Shown here piece after piece: positions 22,247 through 32,330 of a DNA stretch of 40,059 nucleotides. Position numbers and translations under genes: made by a program. The stretch is from Termitomyces sp. T153 (Eukaryota > Basidiomycota > Agaricomycetes > Agaricales > Lyophyllaceae): NCBI GenBank assembly GCA_018296165.2, contig JACKQL020000223.1, positions 1 to 40,059 of the forward strand, in the 5' to 3' direction. Positions within the stretch are counted from its first letter, which is position 1, and each line of letters starts with the position of its first letter. Below the pieces are notes generated by a model. It did no database searches. It saw only the letters and a program-made list of their open reading frames with translations, and was not told the DNA's origin.

Positions 22247-22978
22247 TGTCAGATTCTGCTGACCATGGGGGCTCAGCTACACTGGGTGAGTCCTTACTAG
22301 GCAGACATAATGACCTGTGCTTATAACCTAGTGCTCCAGGGTTGGTGTGGACTTCAGATACTTGCAAGGGGAAGCTCAGGGGAAGTGGTCCAAGCAAGTC
22401 TGGGGTGGTCTGGAGAAGTCTGAGACCAAGTATATTAAATATTGGGTTTGGGTGGGCATCAGGTACAAGTCCATAAGTGAGTGTATGGGCTGCAGGGTAA
22501 GTGGAGGCTTTGCAAGTGATGGGAGCAGAGCTGGAGTTTGATGGGGGATAAATCAAAGGTGATGGGTTCTGGGACTGAGTCCAGGGTGAGGTCCAGAGTT
22601 GTCATAAGAATGTTTGACAGGTCATAGCATGTGCACAGAGTTTTTAATGATGTCAGGTTGAAAGGAACTTAACAATGATAGGGAAACAGAGATGGATGAG
22701 TTGAGACAAAGGCAAGATGAGACAGAACTGAGAAAAGATAGATTTGAGACTAGAAATACAGGCAAGACTGGGAAACATAATAGAAAAGAAACATGAGACA
22801 CAGGAAACCAAGTAAAGCAGGTAATATCAAGACTAAGGTAACAGATGCTACTCTACATCTTTATATACTAACTACTGGACCTTCTCTGGGAGTTGAGGGC
22901 ATGATGGCAGGGCTCATCAGAGCCATGCAGGGTTGATGGGTGCGAGCCCTGATTGGAACACATTTCCACACCCATAAA
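22247..22978 (-). repeat. LTR-like repeat, copy 2 (minus orientation)
   Basis: This is the reverse complement of the repeat at 18640-19392, with the same landmarks including GTTAGTATATAA (TATA-like, about 22859-22870) and the CTGACA end at 22247-22251. It lies directly downstream, in the same orientation, of the copia integrase fragment. It could therefore be that element's 3' LTR after loss of RT and RNase H. The opposite orientation of copy 1 shows the two do not bound one intact LTR element. Confidence 0.66.
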
Positions 22979-22989
22979 TGGCCAATGTC

Positions 22990-24200
22990 CTGGCATTCAC
23001 CAGTCTACCTTTCTTCCAGCATTGATTTTGGATGACAAGCTAATGGCAGTTGATTTTTGATATATTTAGCATACTCCCATGCTTATGCTGACTACTTTGC
23101 TAGCAAGCTTGCATCAATCAGCATGGTCTGTACTGTCCTGGCTGTGACCCAATTTACTTCTCAGCAGTACTGTTTGATGTAGAGGATTATGGGACTGTAG
23201 GATCCCATATCAGACCTTCCTCTCAAAAGTATTCTTTCCATAGGTTACTACAGAATTCAGGAGCATTGTTAGTGCAAACACACACCATGAGTTTCCCTGT
23301 TACCTCCACTTCATAGGCTTTAAGTGCATACAGGACCATTTGAGGAAGTTGATTTGGGAAGAAGAACATATAACAATGTGACAAGCCTTGATCATGGAAC
23401 TTCATTCCATACAGGGTGCCCCCTGCTGACTGGATGTGTGCTTACCCCCATAGCTATGGGTTTTGGCAGAGAGTGACCATTGTAAGGCCATTTTTTCAAG
23501 TTGGCAATGATGCAGTCCTCACATTGACCAACAAAAGTTTCTTTTGTGATGACTAGGCCCTCCACAAGCTTGGCCACTTCCTCTGTGGTGATGTTCCAAA
23601 ATGGGAGAAATGTCAATGTCATGTTGCCATATCTATGGGACTTCAGAGTAAATGTGCTGTCAATGCCACTGGCAGAGGTACAGTAAATGATCCTGATGCC
23701 AGGTACATCCCATTCTTCAATTTGCCAGTGAATACCTCCATCTTATTAAGAAAAAAATGGACTTTTCAATCTCTAAATGCCAAAGGCCAACTCACAAGTT
23801 CCAATCTGCTGATGGAGATTAAGTTGACTGTTACATCAGGGGCATGGAGAGCATCACAAAACACCAAGGTGTGCTCCTTCCCACTATGTATAACTCTGAT
23901 TACAATGTTGCCCATTCTCAGGATTTGGAAGTTTTTGCCTTCCTTTGATTGAGTGTACTGGGGTTAGGAATGTTATAGGGGTGAGAATAGGAGTTACTGG
24001 TGATGCTTTGTCATCCAAGTCTGGTTTTTCTGCCAATTCCAGAACTGTCTTTCTCTTGGGCTTAAAGATAATTAAATTATTCTCCCAATGTTTGACTAAG
24101 TCAATGGTCTTCTGTGGGCAATCATATTGATTTTCCAACTGGCATAGTTTTTAGGACCTTTACACTTTTGATTGCCAGGAAACAAGAAATGTAACAGCAT
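22990..24200 (-). pseudogene. Ty1/copia Pol fragment: pre-integrase and integrase
   Basis: On the minus strand, NLISISRLVSWPLAF and LKNGMYLASG (about 23,850-23,680) are copia-type pre-integrase sequence. Then follow VAKLVEGLVITKETFVGQCE (23,590 on) and the integrase core with VCVCTNNAPEFCSNLWKEYF (about 23,290-23,223). There a catalytic Asp of the usual TDNAxEF has become Asn; the Glu of PEF remains. TVQTMLIDASLLAK and WEYAKYIK near 23,130-23,060 are the typical next segment. RT and RNase H are missing. The stretch 24138-23884 upstream, basic and Pro-rich, may be the end of gag or the protease linker. Confidence 0.72.
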
Positions 24201-24589
24201 AGAGCTATCAGCAGACATGGCAGAAATCAAAAAAAGTTATTGATTCACAGAAGTCTTGTGTGGTTGCAGATCTTTTCAACCAAGGAAATGGGACCCTGAC
24301 CTGTCAATAAAGACTGTAAGGAACAAGTCTCAGATGCAACCATGAGTGACTTTATCAAATGTAACTCCCTGTTGATAAAGACCATAAGAAACAAGTCTAG
24401 GTATAGTTTGGTTAAGTAACAAGTAGGAGTTAAGATGTAACTATACACATCTCAGATGCAACCACAATATAGTGGGAGTGACTCAGGTGTGGTGATATGG
24501 AAAAAATAGAAATAAAATCCTAGATATTGATAATCAAAAGCATAAATAGGGAAAGAAGGAAATTGTTAGGGGACTTTTTGTTTTTTTCC

Positions 24590-25060
24590 CCTTTAATCCC
24601 AGCCTGTCTTTCCTCCCCATCCCCCCATCCTTAAGTCACAAGTACTTTCAGTCTGGAGCTATCTGACAGTACCACTCAAGTGTGGTCACCTGCCCAGGGT
24701 TGAAGATCAAGGCCAATTACAATGGTTTTTCCATTTTTGGGACCAGACATTCTGCATGTCATGTAATGTGAGCACATGCCCACATTGACTAGTCAACAAT
24801 GGCACATGATGATTACATAGTGAGCTGTCTCCTTTCAATTCCAGGTTTTTTGGTCATTTCCAGAATTTTGGCTTTTGGATTATGGCTGAACTTTTTCTGT
24901 TGTACTGTACAGTTGTTTTCCATGCTTCTGAAGCCTCTGAAGCATAACATCTGGCCTAGGAAGTTCCTTAGACTTCTTCTCTTTGGATCTCTCTCTGTCA
25001 GCTGTGTGACTGAGCCATAGCCTCAAGAGGTAACCTCTACAGAAATGGACTGTAAGGTTG
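24590..25060 (-). repeat. Dispersed repeat R, copy B
   Basis: Minus-strand sequence beginning at GAGGCTATGGCTCAGTCACA, then GACAGAGAGAGATCCAAAGA, CTTCAGAGGCTTCAGAAGCA, CCAAAAATGGAAAAACCATT and AAGTACTTGTGACTTAAGGA. The same order is found in copy C (34980-35345). The first part also occurs behind the DIRS gag knuckle at about 16800-17000. The TGGCTCAG core resembles a Pol III box A, but the stretch also reads as protein (LLRLWLSHTADRERSK) similar to the gag tail, so it may be a gag-tail fragment instead of a SINE. Confidence 0.5.
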
Positions 25061-25360
25061 AGAATCCCATCTGAACATGAACTTTGAAACACTAACTAAA
25101 ATGACTTACAAATACATGTTGTGGGATTATATTGCTCCTTAACAAGCAAAACATATGATTTTGTATAGATACAGTGAAAAGCTGTGGAAGATGTACATGA
25201 ATTCACTGAATTTGAGGAGTGTAAATGGATTGCCATCCATTACCAAGATATTGTGAATCAAATGAAGATAGGTTGGAAGATGAGTGCTTATGATCAGTTT
25301 GGTATAAGGTGTGTAAATAGCCATTTTCATGTGAGGAGGAAGCCAAATCAGTGGAGCCCT

Positions 25361-25738
25361 CTCTTCAGAGAGGATCCAGCCAGTTTCATAGTCAATTGAC
25401 CATGAGGGCTCTTCACTTCCATACACCACATGCCTGCCATCCAGAGAAGAAGACACAGATGGTACCTGGCCTTGGTGTCCTTTCAGCTCTTTTTTATGTT
25501 CTTCATTTGACAAATCCCAGATGTGGACAGACCCATCTCCACTTCCTGACACCACATGCTTGCCATCTGGAGAAAAGGACACAGATTGTACTGGGCCTTG
25601 GTGTCCTTTCAGCTCTTTCACCTGCTCTCCACTTGACACATCCCAAATGTGCACAGATCCATCTTCACTTCCTGACACCACATGCTTGCCATCTGGAGAA
25701 AAGGACACAGATTGTATTTGGCCTTGATGTCCTTTCAG
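25361..25738 (-). repeat. Three 126-bp (42-residue) WD40 repeat units
   Basis: Units start with LKGHQG at 25738, 25612 and 25486 (reading leftwards). The first two are nearly identical (SVSFSPDGKHVVSGS, DGSVHIWD). The third begins the same but breaks off at YGSEEPSW and runs into the C-terminal tail. A WD40 propeller normally needs about seven blades, so this array looks contracted, as expected from unequal exchange between near-identical repeats. Confidence 0.8.
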
Positions 25739-28340
25739 TTTATGAGAAGGGTTGTAATTGAAGATAAGTTTTGGAAGATGAGAAAACTGTGGCTGCCATA
25801 TCTTAGCTATCCTTGACTCAGGGTCCCAGGTATTCAAAGTTGACAAATATAAATGAGGTGTATATTGGGATGCCAATGTATTGAAAAATGAGTTGCAAAA
25901 TTGAAATGCCTCATTCCAGAGATCAGTGGCACTGTTTGTATGCTGCTTATTTATCAATATGATTCCTTCAGCAGACATCTTAGATTCACTTACTTGACTT
26001 ATCCAAGTGCTTAATACATGCAGTGCATCCATTCCTCTTCTTCTTCCTTCTAGAAGATTAATTGCTTCTAACAAAAATAATAAGGGATATCAATGGTTTC
26101 TCTATCTGGAGATGAACATTTTGATAAATGGAAACTCCAGTTAAGAATAGCATATTGCAAAGTAGCATCTATTTTCTGGTGAATAACATTTTCCAACCCT
26201 GGAATATCACTGTCTTTAATAAAAGATGACTTGAGCTGGCACATATTGAAGTGTAACTGTTTATCCATGATCTGATAGCATCTTCCTGACAGAGATGCAT
26301 GATGCTGAACATGGTTACACCAAGGGTTGAAGGATAACAAACCATTGCTAGCAGAAGAATGTAGTATATAGTCTTGAAATGAAGCATGATACATGTATAT
26401 TAGACCTTCTTGTGATTTATACATCACAGCATGCAATTTCCTAACAAGGAGTTCCACATCATCTTCTATTGCATCTGTAAGTTGAGCAATAACAGAGATT
26501 GAAATGGGGTGCATTGCACAAAGAATGGTGTGCAAAACCTTCAGTCGAGAAGTTTCAATATCTGGTGATTTATGACTTAGAGCATCTTTTACAATATTGA
26601 AATACAGCTGGTTCAAGTCATTTGAATGGTCTGAACCCAAAGTTTCATTCAATATGTGACTGAGAAATTGTTCTTTTTCATTTACTGTGCTTTCATTTTG
26701 TCCATGAATTAACTTCACCACTGTGGCTGCATAGATAAAGAGACCATCAGAAGCTTTTGTAAGCTTCTCAAGGAGTACAGTGTCTATGTTATGAAGGACC
26801 TCCTTAAGATAATATCTGATATCATTTTCAGCAGATTCCTTTGGAATATCCTGCAGATGGCAGACATTATCTGGTGGAAATGTAGCACAAAGATGAGATA
26901 TTTGTAGGTTGGTTCTGCTTGTGACCAAGAATTTCAATCTTTCAAGCCTTCTAGCTTTAACAGCTTCAAGTAAGCCTTTTAAAAAGGTAAAACCACCTGT
27001 GTTCTCATCCAGAGCATCAATGACAATAACAATGCATGGAAATCCTTGTCTCTTAGCAGCTTCAGCTTCCCATGGTTTTATAAGCAACTGTTCAAGCTGA
27101 ATTTCCAATGTAGCTGAAGCCAATCTTGAGTTCTGCCTTGAAGCAGCCACTAAAGATGTGGCATATGAAGCAGAATAATCACAGATCTGTCTGCAAACTG
27201 CTGGCAGTAGAGAACCACTATTACCACTATCAAGCTGCTGAGAACAAAAAAATGACACTAATGGCCATTTTCTTGACTAAGTCTCTTTTGAGACTTCAGA
27301 CAGCACAAGTGGATCAATGAGTTCACAAATTGTCTTAGCAATTGTAGTTTTCCCCATTCCAGCTGCACCAGTAAGCCAGTAGACAGAAATCATGCAACCA
27401 GGAGAAGATACTATCAAGGACACCAATCCATGTCCCTTTTGTGCACGCTCTCTGTAATAAAAAGTGAGACTTGATGTTTGCAGTATGTGCTTCAATGTCT
27501 GCAGTGTGTATGGCTGTTTTTGAGGTCAACAGAGTACCCAATGTGATGTCCTAAATGTACAAAGATGTAGGATTATTGAGCTTATATGATATGACCATGG
27601 GCCATGTACCTCAAGAATCATGCTTGTGTTCCGTTCAATAACCAACATCATTGCCGACTTTACTCAAGAATTATTTTATCCCTGCATTATGACAGCAGAT
27701 AAACGCTCACTTTGAAATTACCAATAGTTTGCATGATTTCATTGTCAACATCCATGAGAGTATCAGCATCTGATATTGCCTGTAGCCCACGCCGAAGCCC
27801 TCCATGGGATTGCATTTGAAGAATCTTGTTGCATCCAAGCTGCAATGTACTCAAATTGGCACCAATGTAAGCAACAAGTCATAACAGGAGTCAGAGTCAT
27901 ACTTCACACATTTATCAAAGTATTCAGCAACTCCCAACTCAGAAAAGCGCCCATGCAAATGCTCTGTTGACTTGACAAGAGAATCCAAATCATTTATTTG
28001 ATTCAATAATGTATCCATTCTGCTCCAATTCCGGTTGACTTGCTATTTCATATTGTAAAATTGTCACAACAAATCACTTGAATCAAGAACATTGTCACAC
28101 CTTCTTCAAGCTGACAACTGCAACAACACCACCAAGGACAGCCTTCAAAATAGGATTCCAGTCTGAAGATTCCTTTGCAATCATCAGGCCCTCCATAAGG
28201 CCATTCGAAGCAATTTCTTTGATAGCTACAAAGGAACTCGGTCAGTGATGATAGCCAGCTATTTAACATTGAAGATGGCTTACTCATAATACTTGCAATC
28301 TTCTCATCGCTCCATGATTGGTCAAGTTTATTGTCACTCC

Positions 28341-28393
28341 CTAAAGGCTAGTTATGAGCCCCCTATGGAGAACACAGATGAATTGACACTTGC
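28341..28393 (-). other. GC-AG intron (intron 1 of the NACHT-WD40 gene)
   Basis: The donor reads CTG/GCAAGT and the acceptor CTTTAG/GG. Splicing at GC gives SILP-GSDNKLD in frame with exon 2. The nearest GT donor two bases downstream would lead to a stop at once. GC donors are a known minor class, and their GCAAGT form is the usual one. Confidence 0.6.
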
Positions 28394-28583
28394 CAGGGAG
28401 TATGCTACTCGTTGGCAACTTGCTCTTGTTGTAGGGGGTGATCACTTCTAGGAATCGCTTACAAAGAGACTGGTGGCCATCGGCAGCAGCAGTAGGTTGT
28501 CGAGAGGGGTTGTTGTCAGTCTGAAAGGAGGCAGAGGGGAATCCATAGCTAGTAGAGGTTGGTTTGTTCTTTCTGAAGGGCAT

Positions 28584-29304
28584 AGCAACGATATGGTGAG
28601 AGTCAAGTACTAAGATTGATTCACCATCACCAATGTGCTTGTCAATCAGTGAGGTCTTGTGATTCAGACATGTCAGATCGATTTTCCCATCTACTAACTC
28701 ACGCTGGTCTCCCTAGGATACGCACTGGTCTGAGGTGCGTAAAAGCCATTCATCTCTTGCGACGTTAGTAGCATTATTGACATATTGATGGCGACATTTC
28801 AGCTTGGGAGAAGTTACACACACCTGTGCGCTGACTGTCAAAGTTTTACCATCGATATCAAACAATTAGGCCCCCCAACTCTACATTCTCGAACAACTCT
28901 TTTTCTCCCCTGTCTCACCATCTGTTGTTTAGCCCCGTCATCTCTCCCCAACTATGTCTTTGCCATTCAGGATCTTCATAAGAGTATCATTTGGGCGTTC
29001 CCCTGTGCCCGGTCCGAGTTTAACGACCGTCTCACAAACTGTGTTCAAACAGACTTGCCACCTAGGGTCTCCTGCCATCGTACGCTATCCTTTTACTTAG
29101 CTCACTTGTAACCCCCGTTAAGTTTCTGCAGGACAGGACAGCTCAGATGGAGTGGTCCTTGTTCCTGTTCGGGTCGCAATCAGTTTCCTTGGTCAATAAC
29201 AACTTCACAAAGATCGACAGACTGATACTTTCCTGCCTCTCCCTGCATAAAAACACCACCACCTGGTCGCATCCAGTTCAATATCATCAACGTACGATAA
29301 AGAC
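28584..29304. other. CpG-normal stretch upstream of the NACHT-WD40 gene; no gene seen
   Basis: This is probably the promoter of the minus-strand NACHT-WD40 gene. A 108-codon opening on the plus strand (28785-29111) shows no domain or splice-consistent continuation. CpG is ordinary. Confidence 0.35.
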
Positions 29305-29465
29305 ATGGTTCCATGGCCAGACAACGCTCTGAAACAAGAACGCCTACTAGCGAGGAGCTCTCAGGAGGCAGTAGCGGAGGCAATTAGAAAATCATGTATA
29401 CCAATTTCGAGATTTCTCGAGGGAGGATCTAGAGTGCGTTCGAGGGGATATTGCTCTCACTTTCG
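29305..29465 (+). CDS. Possible short first exon of a hypothetical gene
   Basis: The ATG in AAGACATGGTT opens a reading MVPWPDNALKQERLLARSSQ then EAVAEAIRKSCIPISRFLEG, up to CTTTCG/GTAGGT, a plausible donor. It has the look of a real amphipathic helix, and the composition is CpG-normal. After the nearest acceptor (TTTTGAG at about 29,505) only about ten more codons are open. No homologue is recalled. Weak. Confidence 0.18.
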
Positions 29466-30490
29466 GTAGGTTTCTTGATATCTTCATTTATCTGTTATTT
29501 TGAGATTCACGACCAGTGTCTGTGTAACATTTTGATGGCTTGGTGAAACTCCGTCCTTGTACAAGGTAAGCATTCTCAGTGACATCCTCATGCTCGCCGA
29601 GCTCAATGAGATGTATCAATGAGACCAGACTTACGAGATCTTGTGGCGTTGAGGATTGAGTTCCCAACAATCTAAGTTATGTCTAGGTTTCCACATCATC
29701 TTCGCCCGCCCGCCGTCCGCCGGACATTCCCACGTCCTCCGACGCCCCACCTGTCCACCACAACAGCAGGATCCTGACGTCTCCACTCGGCAACCAGTCC
29801 AATCCCGTACTGGGTTCGACAGGCAGGGCTGAACCCCAGTGAAAATTGCGTCACGCCGAATCAAGCTGAACCTTGCCAAATAGATACCAATCAAGCGTGA
29901 TCGTGCCAAATTGTGAGCATGGCTTCGACATCGATTTGGTTGACAACCTTCTAGCTCTTTGACATTGCTTTGACCTTACCTAGCTTACCTTCTGACAAGG
30001 ACCAGCATAACTCGTCTCTTTACTTTGATCGAAATAGTCACGCATGCACATCCAGCATGTACCTACTAGATATATCAAAATAACAGTGATTTTCACTTAC
30101 CTTGCACCGCAATCGACACAACAACACCTGTGTTCTCCCTGTAACTGGTCCTGATCTGAGCTACATATAGTCTGTATCAGGAGTATGGCTTGACTTGCTG
30201 GCCCCAAAAATAATATTTCTGTGACTGTGAACAATTTTGCAAGACTCAATGCGGAGTATTGAGATCCACCTTCTATGCACACAACAAAAGAAGGCAGTAT
30301 CAGTGACACTTTCAACAAACAGATCTTGTAGAGGGCCGCCCTCCACTATGAACTTGACTGAAGATTCATGCCGGAATGAACAAATCATACATAAGGATCA
30401 TGACAACATGTTTGATGGTAATAATGTCAAGAGAAATTCATATGAAGGGTGTTCTGAAGTGAGTATTGCTTATCTCCAGTGAATATAGTC
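29466..30490. other. CpG-rich then CpG-poor spacer; no gene assigned
   Basis: 29,690-29,830 is the most C+G-rich stretch of the window (CGCCCGCCCGCCGTCCGCCG). The 92-codon minus-strand opening over it has no recognised domain. From about 30,150 CpG falls again toward the transposase relic on the right. Confidence 0.35.
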
Positions 30491-30499
30491 AAATTGACC

Positions 30500-32330
30500 T
30501 TTTTAGGTCTTTGCCAGTCTTCTCCTTTCCAATTTTGATGAGGATCAAGGCCTGCGGGAACAGCAACATCAAGCACCACCTGCTCAAGGCCCAACTCCAA
30601 CACCTAGTGACCATGATAATGACAATGACACATCTGAATGCTATAGTAATATTGAGGAAATTTGGATCACACAGCAGTGAATCAAAGTCCTTGAGAATGC
30701 AGAACTCAATAATGGCAATCTTTCTGATAAGACAATTGCTGCACTGTTGGATCCCCCAAAGTACTCAATCAAGCTCAATCCAAGGGATAACTCAGATAAT
30801 GACCTTCATGTGCCTTTGGTTCTTTTTGAATGCTGACAACTTGGCAGATAAGTATAATGAAGTGATCGGAGCCATTCAACAATGTTTGAAGACAACAATA
30901 ACATCCTTTCATACAATCAGCTCAAATGGCAAATACAACAGCTTACTGGTATCTCTCCTGTTGTTTGCAATATGTGTATCAAGTCCTGCCTTGCATATAC
31001 TAAACCTTTCTCCAGTGATCTCCAGTGCTGGTGTTGTGGCAAGCCTCGTTTTGATCCTATAACACACAAATAAAGGCAAGAATTCTGCACAATCCCTATA
31101 GGTCCAGCTATCCAAGCTTTCAGGCACAATAATCAAACTGCAAGTGACATGAAGTATTTCTGGTCTCAGGTAACCAAGCTCTTAGCTGAAAAGCAGGAAA
31201 AGGGTGTGATCAAACTCATTGATGACATTACTTGTGGTACTGATATTCTCAAGGCTGTTAATCAAGGCAAGATAGATGAGCACAATACCATACTTATGGT
31301 GTCCTTTGATGGGGCTCAGATCTATCAAAACAAGCAAGTGGGCTGCTGGTTCTATGTCTGGATTATACTTTGCTTCTCTCCTGAACTTTGATATACAAAG
31401 CAGTATGTAATCTCTGGTGGTATAATGCCTGGGCCATTCAAAAGCAAGATTGTCGAGTCTCATCTTGTGGTTGGTCTTCATCATGTGGCTGCTATCAACA
31501 AGGTTTTGGATGCATCTTGTCAAGAAACTGTCACTCAGAGCTCTACATTGCTCTTGCAACTGCTGATGGGCCAGGGATAGTTTACCTCAATTGACTAGTT
31601 GGACACTCTGGAAAGTATGGCTGCTGTCTCTGGTGTGGCCTTCCTGGCTGCCATGGACCTCGTGCACCAATGTACCATCCTGTTCTATTAAAACCAGATG
31701 GTTATAGTGTTGCTGGATGTGATCACAATGATATCCCCCCTCATATTGTCTGCCAAATTGATCAGGCTCATTATGAACATGATTTGAAGCTTGTTGTGAA
31801 TGCTAAAACACAATGCAAATATGAACTTCAGCATTGTGAGACAGGAATCTGCAAACCAAGTATTTTCAGTGGCTTACCTTGTGGGACATTTCTGCTGTTA
31901 CTCCATGGTCCTGTAGACATCAATGAAATGACAGGATTGTTGTTGTTGATGTGAAGGCAATACTTGCTGTGGGTGCTGTTGTTCCACACTTGACAGATTT
32001 GTTAGGCCAATATTGGGAGAGTAGAGTATTTGTAGTTGAGAAACCTGGCTTAGATATTAGCATGATGACTGGGATTGTAGAAGACATTTATTGTGCTTTG
32101 AGAATAACTGAATTTTCTCTTGGACAAACAAATTTGCTTGACTACAAACTATGACCTCAATTGCAACTGTCAATCCTTCTCAGTCTCTGAGCTTCCCTCC
32201 TTCACTCTGATCATGAATCTGGAGGAAATCAAGAATCTTGACCATAGTACTTTGATTGGCAGTGGCAACCTTGCATACATGAGGATCTTTGACAAACTGC
32301 AATATTTACAGTATCTTTAGCTCCAGCTCT
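30500..32330 (+). pseudogene. Tnp2-family (CACTA-like, Plavaka-type) transposase, decayed
   Basis: Readings in changing frames follow the fungal Tnp2 order: KVLENAELNNGNLSDKTIAA (about 30,690), NNNILSYNQLKWQIQQLTGI, a zinc-ribbon-like CWCCGKPRFDP, FCTIPIGPAIQAF, IDDITCGTDILKAVNQGKI, ILMVSFDGAQIYQNK (with the SxDGAQ box) and GCWFYVWIILCFSPEL. After a frame change come ALATADGPGIVYLN and LVGHSGKYGCCLWCGLPG, then CKPSIFSGLP near 31,860. It moved DNA by cut-and-paste; now several stops (after WITQQ, ECQ region, VYLN) break it. CETG and LPC at sites where relatives have Arg fit CGx to TGx decay. Terminal repeats were not found. Confidence 0.78.

Larger units (their letters stand above)
25139..28583 (-). 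pseudogene. NACHT-WD40 protein (NWD2-like STAND NTPase), seven exons, three lesions in the last
   Basis: Fungal NLR-like signal-transduction ATPase. Exons are 28583-28394, 28340-28284, 28225-28101, 28042-27908, 27839-27711, 27657-27610 and 27550-25139; all six introns keep phase. The first six exons (about 226 residues) are a helical N-terminal region (IKEIASNGLMEGLMIAKESS, ILKAVLGGVVAVVSLKK). Exon 7 holds Walker A (WLTGAAGMGKTTIAK), Walker B (CIVIVIDALDEN), a sensor-like FLVTSRTN, then WD40 repeats and a C-terminal WSIDYETGWI tail. Lesions are an extra T at about 27387-27389 just before Walker A, a TAG at 27279-27277, and a missing T in the run at 26077-26073. Two of the three are homopolymer changes, so sequencing error must be excluded; the TAG is not. 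It is a recent pseudogene or needs resequencing. Exon 7 is CpG-poor, exons 1-6 CpG-normal. Confidence 0.85.

Noticed and set aside
25184..25761. Plus-strand openings with repeated HTPHACHLEKRT-like protein
   Set aside because: They are antisense shadows of the WD40 repeat units; the repeat in the protein only mirrors the 126-bp DNA repeat.
27260..27310. Intron hiding the TAG in the NACHT gene
   Set aside because: The GT...AG pairs around the TAG give 49 or 37 nt, neither a multiple of three, so the frame into SFFCSQQ would be lost.
28785..29111. 108-codon plus-strand gene upstream of the NACHT-WD40 gene
   Set aside because: No domain, Cys/Leu/Thr-rich composition typical of non-coding CpG-normal DNA, no intron-consistent continuation.
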